From the NCBI GenBank assembly GCA_964486935.1, contig CAZAPG010000018.1, forward strand, positions 1 through 64,000: a DNA stretch of 64,000 nucleotides, given 5' to 3'. Both the position numbers and the translations under genes were made by a program. The notes under the pieces are model-generated. The model ran no database searches and was not told the DNA's origin. It saw only the letters and a list, made by a program, of their open reading frames with translations. Each line of letters begins with the position of its first letter. The stretch's first letter is position 1. Below are positions 1-8,148 of this stretch, piece by piece. The stretch comes from CAZAPG01 sp964486935 (GTDB lineage Bacteria > Chloroflexota > Anaerolineae > 4572-78 > J111).

Positions 1-238
1 TCACGCACCCCAGCGCGTCGCTACAGCCGGAGACGGCTTCTTCGACCGCTTCCTGGGCTTGTTCGGCGGCTTCCTGGGCCTGTTCCTGGACCTGTTCGGC
101 GGCCTGTTCGGCTTGCTGGGCCGCCTCTTCTACCTGTTCCTGGGCCTGTTCTACCTGTTGCTGAACTGTTCCCCCACCACAGGCGGCAATTAACGCCAGG
201 GTGGTCAACAATGCCAGTAACCAATACAATCGTTTCAT
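1..238 (-). CDS. ABC transporter substrate-binding lipoprotein, N-terminus only
   Basis: The gene is cut by the left edge of the window, so only the first 79 residues are visible. It begins at an ATG preceded by GGAGGAG. The N-terminus is a lipoprotein signal peptide (MKRLYW, a hydrophobic run, then a lipobox ending IAAC at residue 20). A Gln/Glu/Ala-rich stretch of about 45 residues with a heptad-like QEQ/EEAAQ pattern follows, probably a helical spacer off the membrane. The visible part ends with SGCSDALGCV, which resembles the mature N-terminus of Chloroflexota ABC binding proteins. It lies last in an operon after permease, ATPase and permease, so it is probably the solute receptor of that importer. 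The ligand cannot be told from this part. Confidence 0.75.
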   Translation of the reverse strand, partial: MKRLYWLLALLTTLALIAACGGGTVQQQVEQAQEQVEEAAQQAEQAAEQVQEQAQEAAEQAQEAVEEAVSGCSDALGCV

Positions 239-393
239 TTCTTGAATCTCCTCCATATTGATTCTTTAAGTGGTTGACCTTCAATGGATATAGTAAAAAT
301 GGTTTTGGTCAAACTTCTATACACATCACCTCCTTTTAATCAGATTCTGTTGTGAATAATTCCCAAGAAACAGACTGTTTCTGGCCTAATGAA

Positions 394-424
394 GACCTCA
401 AAGGTTTCAAAAACCTTTGAGGTC
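394..424. repeat. 31-bp perfect hairpin repeat
   Basis: A perfect 14-bp inverted repeat (GACCTCAAAGGTTT / AAACCTTTGAGGTC) encloses a 3-nt loop (CAA). It lies between the permease stop and the lipoprotein start. No T-run follows on the minus strand, so it is not a classical terminator, although it could slow RNA polymerase or stabilise the mRNA within the operon. A second copy with the same 14-3-14 geometry sits inside a kinase coding sequence at 15879-15909, which marks this as a dispersed mobile-type repeat. A half-copy may exist at 33168-33181. Confidence 0.8.
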
Positions 425-435
425 TGGAGTAGCTG

Positions 436-1389
436 CTATCTAAAAGAAACGTGCCAGGGCATTGCCAGCCGTTCTACAATCACAATAACCAGGTAGAGCG
501 CAATGCCCATAAGACAGGCAATGATAATGGCCGCCCAGGCCGAAGAAAATCTGAACAGGGCGGCTTCCTGGGTAATAAAAACGCCCAGGGCAATTCTGGG
601 GCCGCCAAAGTATTCACCCACAATCGCGCCAATCATACTTAGGGCGGCGGCCACTTTAAATCCATTAAAAACATAAGGCAGGGCATTGGGGACGCGCAGC
701 TTACGCAAAATTTCAAACTCGCTGGCGGCGTAAGAGCGCATCAGTTCCAGGGAGCGCGCATCTACCAGCGTAAGGCCGCGCACAGTGTTAATCATCATCG
801 GGAAAAAGGTCATAATGGCGACCACGGCCATTTTTGAAAAGGGATTATCAATGCCAAACCAGTTGTTCATTATGGGGGCAAAGGCAATAATTGGCATGGA
901 GTTAACCGCAATGGCAAAGGGCATAATTGCTTCGCGGGTGGTTGTCCAGCGGGCTGTGGCTAAAGCAACCAAAATGCCTAAACTACAGCCAATTGCAAAG
1001 CCCCCCAGGGCTTCTTTTAGGGTGAACCATCCGGCTTGAATAATAGGCGTGAGGTTTCTTCCTTGAATCAACAGAATATTGTTGCCAAACAGCGAGAAGC
1101 GGGCGAAAATCCGGGCGTCAATAATAGATTGAAGCGCTGCCGGCGGCGTGTTTTTAGGGACAAATACCATTAATTGGGTGCTTCTGAGTTCGGCTTCGAG
1201 GGTTGCGGTATCTTCGGGGGTGTCATCTGGGGTAAAAACAATAATCCTGGCCAGGTTGCCAACAATAACCGAGGGCCTGGGTAGTAAAAACGCCTCGATT
1301 TGAAAAGCGCCAACCAAAAATTCCCACAAGATTAAAATAATAATCAATATAATTATGGGCGCTGTGTACTTTTGGTGTTTATCGTTCAT
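436..1389 (-). CDS. ABC transporter permease (NitT/TauT-like, BPD_transp_1)
   Basis: An integral inner-membrane permease of 317 residues. It has one N-terminal membrane helix (residues 10-30), then an unusually long extracytoplasmic segment (about 35-108), then the conserved membrane core. The core holds the EAA-type loop for ATPase contact (AYAASEFEILRKLRVPNALP, about 221-240). Family members usually have 250-280 residues, so the loop is an insertion. The start ATG overlaps the stop of the upstream ATPase gene by 4 bases (ATGA), which points to translational coupling. The operon also encodes a second permease, so the transporter probably uses a permease heterodimer. The substrate could be a sulfonate, nitrate, pyrimidine or vitamin precursor, and the sequence does not decide between them. 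Confidence 0.85.
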   Translation of the reverse strand: MNDKHQKYTAPIIILIIILILWEFLVGAFQIEAFLLPRPSVIVGNLARIIVFTPDDTPEDTATLEAELRSTQLMVFVPKNTPPAALQSIIDARIFARFSLFGNNILLIQGRNLTPIIQAGWFTLKEALGGFAIGCSLGILVALATARWTTTREAIMPFAIAVNSMPIIAFAPIMNNWFGIDNPFSKMAVVAIMTFFPMMINTVRGLTLVDARSLELMRSYAASEFEILRKLRVPNALPYVFNGFKVAAALSMIGAIVGEYFGGPRIALGVFITQEAALFRFSSAWAAIIIACLMGIALYLVIVIVERLAMPWHVSFR

Positions 1390-2171
1390 GGGCGCTGGCT
1401 CTCGCTTTCTCGCAAAGCTTCTCTCACTTCTGTTTCCAGCTCAAAAAAGCGAACATTTTCGCGGGTGTCGGTGTTGCGAGGCTGGGGCAGGTCTATTTTG
1501 ATATCATGGGTAATGCGGCCCGGCCGGGCAGACATAACAATTACCCGCGTTGAAAGAAATACCGCCTCGGTGATGCTGTGGGTAACAAATATAACCGTGG
1601 TTTGGGTTTTTTGCCAGATACTCAGCAATTCCAGGTTCATGCGTTCGCGGGTCATTTCATCCAAAGCGCCAAACGGCTCGTCCATCAGCAAAATGGATGG
1701 TTCAAACGATAGCGCCCTGGCAATGGCCACCCGCTGCTGCATTCCGCCGGAAAGCTGCCAGGGATAATGCTTGTGAAAGTCGCTCAACTCAACCAGTTTC
1801 AGCATTTCGCGGGTGCGTTCTTCTTTTTTTGCTTTGGGGTAGTTCATTAGCTCTAAAGGAAGCTGCACATTTTTGGCTACGGTGCGCCAGTCGTACAGGG
1901 TGGCGGCCTGAAAGACCATGCCGTAATCTCTATCCAGCCGGGCCTGGGGGGCGCTTTTGCCATAAATGGTGATATTGCCAGAGGTCGGTCTAATCAAATC
2001 GCCAATAACGCGCAAAAGGGTTGACTTGCCGCAGCCCGATGGCCCAATAAACGAGACAAATTCGTTGGGCTGAATAACCAAATCTATATCTTTGAGGGCG
2101 TGAACCTGGTTGTCTGTCCCCTGCCCAAAAATTTTGTTGACGTTTTCAATTGCAACGGCTGGGTTAGTCAT
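1386..2171 (-). CDS. ABC transporter ATP-binding protein (NitT/TauT-like)
   Basis: Cytoplasmic ATPase of 261 residues that powers the importer formed with the two flanking permeases. Visible motifs are Walker A GPSGCGKST (about 43-51), the signature LSGGMQQR (about 139-146), Walker B ILLMDEPFGALDE (about 159-171) and the switch histidine in VTHSITEA. Length and motif spacing are normal for SsuB/TauB-type ATPases. The gene lies 71 bp behind the first permease and overlaps the second permease by 4 bases, so it is the middle cistron of the operon. Nothing suggests loss of activity. Confidence 0.93.
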   Translation of the reverse strand: MTNPAVAIENVNKIFGQGTDNQVHALKDIDLVIQPNEFVSFIGPSGCGKSTLLRVIGDLIRPTSGNITIYGKSAPQARLDRDYGMVFQAATLYDWRTVAKNVQLPLELMNYPKAKKEERTREMLKLVELSDFHKHYPWQLSGGMQQRVAIARALSFEPSILLMDEPFGALDEMTRERMNLELLSIWQKTQTTVIFVTHSITEAVFLSTRVIVMSARPGRITHDIKIDLPQPRNTDTRENVRFFELETEVREALRESESQRP

Positions 2172-2242
2172 CGGCTTTGTTGATATCCTTATGATAATGT
2201 TTGCGGCAGGCTGAAAGATTGTTGCCCCGGCAGTTTAAGGTT

Positions 2243-3184
2243 TTAAGCGCCGGTTGGTTGATGGCGAACGAGCAATTTTTCTAAAATGGTAATTATCAGA
2301 AAAAAGACCATTCCGGTTAAGGCGGCAAATAAGATACTGGCCCACAATTTTTCCGGGCCGGTGGCGTAATATTGGTTAAAATTAAGAATTACCCGGCCCA
2401 GCCCGTTGGCAATGCCAGAGGGGAGTTCGCCAATAATGGCCCCCACCACGCTGGCCGTGGCCGATACCTTAAGCGCCACAAAAATAAATGGCAGCGCCGC
2501 CGGCACGCGCAATTTCCACAAAATTTGCCACGATGTAGCCGCGTAAGAGTGCATTAGCTCTACCGCCGTTGGCTGCGGCGAACGCAGCCCCCGCAGGGTA
2601 TTGATGGTGACGGGAAAAAAGGTCAAATAAGCGGCAATAACCGCTACCGATAACCAGTTGCCGCCCATCCAAATTACAACCATGGGCGCAATGGCCAGCA
2701 GCGGCACGGTTTGCGAGGCCACCACATAGGGCAGCAACCCCCGTTCCAGCAGGTTAGAGTGGGCAAACACAACGCCTAAAACAAAGCCCAGCACGCCGCC
2801 AATCAAAAAACCGGCAATTGCTTCTCGCAGGGTAAATAGCGAGGCTTTTAGCAGAATGGTGAACAGAATTTCCTCGCTGCCGCGCCGGGGCGGTTCAAAA
2901 ATTGTTGTCACCATATCTTTCACATGGGGCATGGCCCGGTCATCGGCGCGAACGGGCAGCGTAACCTGGCACAAACCAAGGCTCTGGCAAAGCGGGCCGG
3001 GCGCTCGCTCGTCGCCCACCCTTACCGGGGCGGTGCCGCGCAAATATTGGCCCCCCGGCGCGGCCAGCAGTTTGTAGCCTTCCCAAACCAAAGCCAAAAC
3101 CGCAACGATAACGGCAAAATATATAACCGACCTGATCCAATCAGGAATCTTAAAAGAGAAAGAGTTTCCCATGTTAATAAACAT
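2243..3184 (-). CDS. ABC transporter permease (NitT/TauT-like)
   Basis: First gene of the importer operon, 313 residues. One N-terminal membrane helix (about 18-38) is followed by an extracytoplasmic stretch of about 70 residues containing two Cys (LCQSLGLCQ). The core permease helices come next, with the EAA loop SYAATSWQILWKLRVPAALP (about 210-229). ATGs at 3184 and 3172 are both possible; the second gives MGNSFSF. The same long first loop occurs in the other permease, so both partners may form an extended periplasmic collar. A good promoter lies at 3256-3284. No FMN or TPP riboswitch was recognised in the leader. Confidence 0.85.
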   Translation of the reverse strand: MFINMGNSFSFKIPDWIRSVIYFAVIVAVLALVWEGYKLLAAPGGQYLRGTAPVRVGDERAPGPLCQSLGLCQVTLPVRADDRAMPHVKDMVTTIFEPPRRGSEEILFTILLKASLFTLREAIAGFLIGGVLGFVLGVVFAHSNLLERGLLPYVVASQTVPLLAIAPMVVIWMGGNWLSVAVIAAYLTFFPVTINTLRGLRSPQPTAVELMHSYAATSWQILWKLRVPAALPFIFVALKVSATASVVGAIIGELPSGIANGLGRVILNFNQYYATGPEKLWASILFAALTGMVFFLIITILEKLLVRHQPTGA

Positions 3185-3255
3185 TTACACCAATGTAAAA
3201 GATTTGTTTGTTGTTACATTTTTAGGGAAAAGTTTTGGGCACAAAGATGGGCTAA

Positions 3256-3284
3256 ATTTTAGCACAACCGCTGTGGGGATGCAA
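3256..3284 (-). promoter_or_regulatory. Sigma-70-like promoter of the ABC importer operon
   Basis: Read on the minus strand, TTGCAT and TAAAAT are separated by exactly 17 bp. The predicted start gives a leader of about 65-75 nt before the first permease. The -10 box lies inside a near-palindrome (GCTAAAATTTAGC), which could be an operator. Confidence 0.6.
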
Positions 3285-3346
3285 CCATTTAACAATTTGA
3301 TTGTCTGGCCCGCTTCAGAATTGTTTTGACACGCTGCTGCGCTTCA

Positions 3347-3395
3347 AAATAAAAAACCGGCCAACCGATATGCCTGCGGCATAAGGGTCAGCCGG
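3347..3395 (-). terminator. Rho-independent terminator of pckA
   Basis: On the minus strand a long interrupted stem begins CCGGCTGACC and ends GGTTGGCCGG. It contains an inner TGCC/GGCA pairing and is followed by TTTTTTATTTT. It lies about 140 bp behind the pckA stop. In the rest of the gap, at 3396-3531, I see only a purine-rich GGAGGAGGTG stretch and no convincing gene. Confidence 0.75.
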
Positions 3396-3531
3396 AAAAG
3401 GAGGAGGTGATTTCTCGGCGCAAACACCCTTCGATACGCCAAAAAGCGGCTACTCAGGCTGCTTGCGCCAATAGGGTGGCAACTGAGTTATATTAATGTA
3501 TGACTTTTCAGCCGGTAGCAGCTTAAATTAT

Positions 3532-5127
3532 TTATTTGGCTTTTGGGGCAGCCGCTTTAATCTCGTTTGAGACGTTGGCTTCAAACTGCTTGAAGTTTTC
3601 AACAAACATGCCGGCCAGTTTTTTGGCTTGCGCGTCAAAGGCGGGCTGATCCTCCCAGCTATTTTTTGGCAGCAGCACTTCGACGGGCACGTTAGGGCAA
3701 CTGGTAGGAACCTGCACCCCAAAAACCGGGTCTTGCGCGTATTCAACATTATCTAGCTGGCCGTTGAGCACGGCATTGACCATGGCGCGGGTGTAGGCTA
3801 TTTTCATGCGCTGACCGCGGCCATTCCAGCCAGTGTTGATGAGCCAGCATTTGACGTTGTGCTCAACAATTTTCTCGCCCAGCAGCCGGGCGTACACGCT
3901 GGGGCGTTGGGCCATAAAGGGCGCGCCAAAGCAGGCGCTAAAAGTGGCCTGCGGCTCGGTGACGCCGCGCTCGGTACCGGCCACTTTGGCGGTGTAACCG
4001 GAGATAAAGTGGTACATGGCCTGCTCGGTGGTGAGCCGGGAAACGGGCGGCATCACGCCAAAGGCATCGGCGGTGAGAAAGATGATGTTTTTGGGATGCC
4101 CGCCCCGCCCCTCGCGGGTGGCGTTGGGAATATGAGAAATGGGATAGGCGGCTCGCGTGTTTTCGGTCAGAGAGGCGTCGTTCAAATCAAGGCGGCGGGT
4201 TTCGGCGTTAATGCCCACGTTTTCCAGAATGGTGCCGTAACGGCGGGTCGTTTCGTAAATTTCCGGCTCGGCCTCGGCCGACAGGCGAATCACCTTGGCG
4301 TAGCAGCCGCCTTCAAAGTTGAAAATGCCGTTGCTGCTCCAGCCGTGTTCGTCATCGCCAATCAGCGTGCGTGAGGAGTCGGCAGAGAGGGTGGTTTTGC
4401 CGGTGCCGCTCAGGCCAAAAAAGAGGGCGGTATCGCCGTTTGGGCCGTAGTTGGCCGAACAGTGCATGGGCATCACATGCTCAAAGGGCAAAAAGTAGTT
4501 CATGGCGGTAAAAACCGATTTTTTCATTTCGCCGGCATATTCGGTGCCGCCAATCAGCACCAGTTTTTTAGCAAAGTTGACCAGTATGAACACGTCGGAA
4601 TTGGTTTTGTCGTGCTCCGGGTAAGCGTGAAAGCCGGGGCAGTCGATCACCACAAACTCTGGCCGGTGGGTAGACTGTTCTTCTCGCGTGGCTTGAATAA
4701 ACATATTGCGGATGAAAAGGCTGTGCCAGGCATATTGGGTAATGATGCGCACCGGCATGCGGTAGTCGGGGTCGGCGCCGCACCAGCAATCTTGCACAAA
4801 CACATCTTTAGATTGCAGGTACGAGGCCATGCGGCGATGCAACTCGTCGAAATTTTCTTCTGAAAAGGGGCGGTTGACTTTGCCCCACCAGATATTATCG
4901 TGGCTGGATGGCTCATCAACTACAAATTTATCGTTGGGCGAGCGCCCGGTAAACTGGCCGGTGCGAACAACCAGCGGCCCCAGGTGGGCCATAATGCCCT
5001 CATCTCGCTTGAGCGCCTCCTCATAAAGCGCAGGCGTAGATAGATTCCAATAGATGCTTTTTAGATTTGTCAGTCCGTGCGTGTCTAAACCTATGGGGCT
5101 ATATTTTCCAACACTGTACTCTGTCAC
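3532..5127 (-). CDS. pckA: Phosphoenolpyruvate carboxykinase (ATP)
   Basis: Cytoplasmic enzyme converting oxaloacetate and ATP to phosphoenolpyruvate, CO2 and ADP in gluconeogenesis. The 531 residues match the ATP-dependent family. Visible motifs are the substrate-binding TGRSPNDKF (about 60-68), the P-loop GLSGTGKTT (238-246), the metal-binding IGDDEHGW and the RGGHPKNIIFLTADAFG segment. The start MTEYSVGKYS fits the family. The gene is monocistronic: 279 bp separate it from the upstream DUF99 gene and a strong terminator follows. The upstream gap holds two copies of a GTGAC-centred palindrome (5333-5369) that could adjust expression to carbon or energy state. Confidence 0.97.
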   Translation of the reverse strand: MTEYSVGKYSPIGLDTHGLTNLKSIYWNLSTPALYEEALKRDEGIMAHLGPLVVRTGQFTGRSPNDKFVVDEPSSHDNIWWGKVNRPFSEENFDELHRRMASYLQSKDVFVQDCWCGADPDYRMPVRIITQYAWHSLFIRNMFIQATREEQSTHRPEFVVIDCPGFHAYPEHDKTNSDVFILVNFAKKLVLIGGTEYAGEMKKSVFTAMNYFLPFEHVMPMHCSANYGPNGDTALFFGLSGTGKTTLSADSSRTLIGDDEHGWSSNGIFNFEGGCYAKVIRLSAEAEPEIYETTRRYGTILENVGINAETRRLDLNDASLTENTRAAYPISHIPNATREGRGGHPKNIIFLTADAFGVMPPVSRLTTEQAMYHFISGYTAKVAGTERGVTEPQATFSACFGAPFMAQRPSVYARLLGEKIVEHNVKCWLINTGWNGRGQRMKIAYTRAMVNAVLNGQLDNVEYAQDPVFGVQVPTSCPNVPVEVLLPKNSWEDQPAFDAQAKKLAGMFVENFKQFEANVSNEIKAAAPKAK

Positions 5128-5332
5128 TGTTCTGTTCCTTTCTTGCTGTAACTTTACGTTGGCATTTCAGCATTCTGCAAAATATTACCCTGAGAGGATT
5201 AACAATCTGTGGACAAGGGCGGGTTTTTGGAATTACCTGGCTCCGCATTGCCAAAGCCCACAAACCTCTTAGGGTAACAAGAAGCAATTACTTAAATCAA
5301 TTTTAGTTTAACAAAAATACCAACAGTTACCA

Positions 5333-5369
5333 GTGACATTCATCACCAGATTCAGTGACATTTTTACTG
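5333..5369. promoter_or_regulatory. Tandem GTGAC-type operator upstream of pckA
   Basis: GTGACATTCATCACC (5333-5347) has perfect GTGA-N6-TCAC dyad symmetry. A weaker copy, GTGACATTTTTACTG, follows at 5355-5369, 22 bp further on. The layout resembles CRP/FNR-family sites. Related sites lie upstream of a CPBP gene (33224-33261, 23-bp spacing) and of the carboxylase operon (47286-47300). The pair lies about 205-240 bp before the pckA start codon, so its position relative to the promoter is not fixed by sequence alone. Confidence 0.5.
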
Positions 5370-5406
5370 ATAAGCCAGGCTCTCATTGTTAACAACTCTG
5401 GCGAGG

Positions 5407-5976
5407 TTAGGGCCGGCCCCGGCTCTGCCCGTTGATAATAGCTCCGGCAATCAGATGGGCCAGACGCAGCGGCTCTGGAATGTGGCTGTAAATGGCAAAT
5501 CGTTTAATTATGGTTTGGGCCTGCTGGGCGGTCAACCCCACCCGTTGAATATAAACGTTGCCGGCTGCCTCCAGCGGGCCAAGTTGCTCGATAATGCGCC
5601 ACTTTTGGTCGCCCTGGGCAATTTGGGTGAGCAGCGCGTTTTTTACGGCGGGTAAATCGGGCATTTTACGAGACACCACCAGCACGGGCATTTCAAGCTG
5701 TTGGTACAGGTAAAAAACGTCAACCACATTAAAGCCGGCCAGAGCAATGCCTTGCAGCAAAACCAACTGCACGTGTTCGGCAAAGCGAGTCTCGCGCACC
5801 AGGCGGACCAGTTGCCGGGCTGCATCGGCGCCATCTTTTTCTACCTGCCCAATTACCACGCCGGTAACTTGCAGGCTGGTAAATACCGCGCCCACCACCG
5901 GCACCGGCCCCACGTAATCGGGGGCAAACGGCGCGTCATCAAAGCCGATAACGTTAGAGAAACGCTTGGAGGCCAT
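5407..5976 (-). CDS. DUF99 (UPF0215) family protein, endonuclease V-like fold
   Basis: 189 residues matching the DUF99 family. Visible are the N-terminal IGFDDAPF acidic motif, the VPVVGAVF strand, the conserved LLQGIALAGFNVVDV segment (about 73-87) and the PVLVVSRKMPD strand (about 96-106). The family is predicted to share the RNase H/endonuclease V fold, and the paired Asp after IGF would bind metal. Its cellular role is unproven; nucleic-acid repair or processing is plausible. It lies 12 bp behind the DUF2237 gene and so probably forms an operon with it. Confidence 0.85.
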   Translation of the reverse strand: MASKRFSNVIGFDDAPFAPDYVGPVPVVGAVFTSLQVTGVVIGQVEKDGADAARQLVRLVRETRFAEHVQLVLLQGIALAGFNVVDVFYLYQQLEMPVLVVSRKMPDLPAVKNALLTQIAQGDQKWRIIEQLGPLEAAGNVYIQRVGLTAQQAQTIIKRFAIYSHIPEPLRLAHLIAGAIINGQSRGRP

Positions 5977-5988
5977 AACGTCCAGGCT

Positions 5989-6360
5989 CTACTCAACTTT
6001 TAAGGCGTGCTTCTTCAAATCTTCTAACGATACAAATTCCAGAGCGGCAATGTGAGTGGCTTCCAAATCTACCAGCGGAGCCACGCCGGCGGCCAGCGCT
6101 TCGGCCCAGCGCGCTACGCACAGGCACCACTTATCGCCGGGTTTCAAACCGGGAAAATTAAAGGGGGGTACAGGGGTGCTCAAATCATTGCCTGCCGCCT
6201 TTGAGAAGCTGAGAAATTCCTCGGTCATTTCGGCGCAAACAATATGAATCCCAACATCGTCTGCGCCGGTGTTGCAGCAGCCATCTCGATAAAAGCCGGT
6301 CAGTGGCCTTTGAGAGCAGCTTTTCAACTCGCCGCCCAGTACATTTTTAACCTTGCCCAT
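5989..6360 (-). CDS. DUF2237 family protein
   Basis: 123 residues with the hallmark segments of DUF2237: the start NVLGGELKSCS, then TGFYRDGCCNTGADDVGIHIVCAEM (positions about 21-45, with Cys28 and Cys29), then the tryptophan-rich PGDKWCLCVARW and the tail APLVDLEATHIAALEFVSLEDLKKH. The family is small, cytoplasmic and widespread in bacteria with no established function. The clustered Cys residues could bind metal or act in redox chemistry, but this is conjecture. It is the first gene of a pair with the DUF99 gene, 12 bp apart. Confidence 0.85.
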   Translation of the reverse strand: MGKVKNVLGGELKSCSQRPLTGFYRDGCCNTGADDVGIHIVCAEMTEEFLSFSKAAGNDLSTPVPPFNFPGLKPGDKWCLCVARWAEALAAGVAPLVDLEATHIAALEFVSLEDLKKHALKVE

Positions 6361-6398
6361 AGCGTTGCTCCTTTGCGTTGATTATAAATAACTGATTT

Positions 6399-6938
6399 TT
6401 AGCGAGGCAAGTTGCTCACCCTCAACCCTGGCAGTCCCTTCCATTGACTGCCACACACTAAAACCCGCTTGGTGAGCCAGGCTAATTTTGGCTTGAATAG
6501 TTTGGTTTGCACCGAAGCCAACACTTTTTTTCTTTGTTGGGAATGTTGAGGCAGGTCATGCTCTAGCCACAAAGCGACTTTGACTTGCTTATCTTTGTTG
6601 CACAATAGTTGGGTAAATGGTTGCCAATCGCCAGGAGTGCTTGAGGTATGATATGCGCCTACCATACAGGCAATCGAGTCTCGTGTTTTTTGAGCCAATT
6701 CAACCGCCAGTTCACCCTTCAACAACTTCTCTTTTGTCTCAATTCGATGTTGTCGAAAGTCCTTAACTTCAATCAAATACAGCTCTTGTTCGTTCAATAC
6801 ACCCACAAAATCAACCGCCTTGGTTTCATCTACCTTTTCCATTCGCTTTCGATAGTCAGGGTGGTCATCAAACTTTAGGACGCGCCATTGGCGGTCATCA
6901 AATTCAAAGCCTAAATTTCCTTCCTCAAAATGGGGCAT
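6399..6938 (-). CDS. Putative PD-(D/E)XK nuclease-like partner of the AAA ATPase
   Basis: 179 residues not matching a family I can name. The N-terminal third contains the core of a restriction-endonuclease-like fold: VDFVGV with Asp43, then a strand YLIEVKD with Glu57 and Lys59, i.e. D-x13-E-x-K. The rest is basic (KRVLVCGSQWKG near the end) and could bind nucleic acid. It starts 5 bp behind the stop of the OLD/RecF-like ATPase gene, so the two are co-transcribed. ATPase plus small nuclease pairs are typical of phage-defence modules (for example Septu, or OLD-type pairs). Nuclease activity is inferred from the motif only. Confidence 0.55.
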   Translation of the reverse strand: MPHFEEGNLGFEFDDRQWRVLKFDDHPDYRKRMEKVDETKAVDFVGVLNEQELYLIEVKDFRQHRIETKEKLLKGELAVELAQKTRDSIACMVGAYHTSSTPGDWQPFTQLLCNKDKQVKVALWLEHDLPQHSQQRKKVLASVQTKLFKPKLAWLTKRVLVCGSQWKGLPGLRVSNLPR

Positions 6939-6943
6939 AGGCG

Positions 6944-8035
6944 TTAGCCTACGACTTCGGGTGCGTGAAATAGAGCCACCTCGCGGTCATAATGAGCCGC
7001 AAACTCTTCCAGAATAGGGTTGTTTTCTATTTCGGCCAGGGTTTGCGCCGATTCAACCTCAACGCCGGCTGTTCTGCCGGCGCGATAGAGTGCAAAAAAT
7101 TTAACATCAATCCCAGCTTGGCCCGGATATTCAGCCAGCAACGAAAGTTCGTGGCTCAACAAATAGTCGTGCGTGGCTACAAATATCTGCATCCCGGCCA
7201 AAGCCAGCATCCGCAGGACTCTGGCAACTTCTACAATCAATTTGGGATTCAAATTGGCTTCCGGTTCATCCCAAAACAAAATGCTGTCTTTCGTCAGCGA
7301 GCCGTTTCGGAGCAGGTAATACAATGTGGCAATTTTGCGGTAGCCCTCCGCCACCAGATGGGCATCCAGTTCACCTTCCGGCAGAAAAAATTTAAAGCGC
7401 CCGTTTTCTTGAGTGACCACTTCATTTTCCTGGCCCTGCTCTCCAGCAATGATTTTTCTTAGATACTTGATGATCTCTTGCAACTCGCCCAATTGATCTT
7501 TGCGTAGAGGCAGGGCATTCAGGGCTAAACTGAGATCATAATAAGTTTCATCGTAAGGCAACTCACGTTTTTGATAGGCGGCGATGAAGCCTTCGTTGAT
7601 TGAAAGGAACTCTTGAGCGGGGATGAAAATTGGCGAAATTACATTTGGTAAATTCTCCGTTTCATAAGATGCTTCAATATCCTCCTCGTCTCCATTTATT
7701 CTAACCCCCAAATCTCTCTGTCCGCAGTTTAAATTTACAAAAGCTTCCCTCTCATTATGATTATGAATAAGTTCACTCAGAGATGTTGACTGAAAAATTG
7801 CAGGAAGTATCTCAAAAGCTAAATCTTCAACTTCGTGCCACTTTGAAATTTTAGTTGTCCAACTTGTTTTGGCTATCTTTAACAACGCATAAATCACCTT
7901 CATCACGTGCGATTTGCCGGTGGCGTTTGCCCCGATCAACACATTGATGCCGGGGCAAAAATCAAATCGCGCTTCTTCAAAGGCAGTAAAATTTTTAAGC
8001 CAGAGGCTTTGAACTTTGGGTGGTAAATCTGACAT
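6944..8035 (-). CDS. AAA_15/AAA_21 (OLD/RecF-like) ATPase
   Basis: 363-residue P-loop ATPase with an SMC/ABC-type head. It has Walker A IGANATGKS (about 33-41), a long middle region, Walker B SILFWDEPEANLNP (about 246-259) and the switch histidine in VATHDYLLSHEL. No Toprim nuclease domain follows, unlike full OLD proteins. The nuclease function may instead be supplied by the downstream gene, which starts 5 bp after this stop. The coding DNA around 7600-7900 is visibly richer in A+T than its neighbours, which suggests acquisition. A promoter lies at 8068-8095. Confidence 0.85.
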   Translation of the reverse strand: MSDLPPKVQSLWLKNFTAFEEARFDFCPGINVLIGANATGKSHVMKVIYALLKIAKTSWTTKISKWHEVEDLAFEILPAIFQSTSLSELIHNHNEREAFVNLNCGQRDLGVRINGDEEDIEASYETENLPNVISPIFIPAQEFLSINEGFIAAYQKRELPYDETYYDLSLALNALPLRKDQLGELQEIIKYLRKIIAGEQGQENEVVTQENGRFKFFLPEGELDAHLVAEGYRKIATLYYLLRNGSLTKDSILFWDEPEANLNPKLIVEVARVLRMLALAGMQIFVATHDYLLSHELSLLAEYPGQAGIDVKFFALYRAGRTAGVEVESAQTLAEIENNPILEEFAAHYDREVALFHAPEVVG

Positions 8036-8067
8036 AACTCATCTCCGCGTAGCTTATCATTTCTGAA

Positions 8068-8095
8068 ATTATACTTGGACTAAATAATATCACAA
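8068..8095 (-). promoter_or_regulatory. Promoter of the ATPase-nuclease pair
   Basis: On the minus strand, TTGTGA and TATAAT are separated by 16 bp, giving a leader of about 25 nt with GGAGATGAG close to the ATG at 8035. Confidence 0.6.
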
Positions 8096-8113
8096 GATAA
8101 CCGCTTAATCCAT

Positions 8114-8142
8114 TTGCAAAGCCCGGCGGAAATCGGTATATT
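8114..8142 (+). promoter_or_regulatory. Promoter giving a near-leaderless transcript
   Basis: TTGCAA and TATATT are separated by 17 bp. The -10 box ends at 8142 and the ATG of the next gene is at 8149, so the expected transcription start falls on or beside the start codon. No Shine-Dalgarno sequence is present. Confidence 0.55.
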
Positions 8143-8148
8143 CGAGAT

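Noticed and set aside
3185..3531. FMN or TPP riboswitch before the ABC importer
   Set aside because: I looked for the conserved FMN core and the TPP CUGAGA motif on the minus strand and found neither; only a promoter and terminator are supported.
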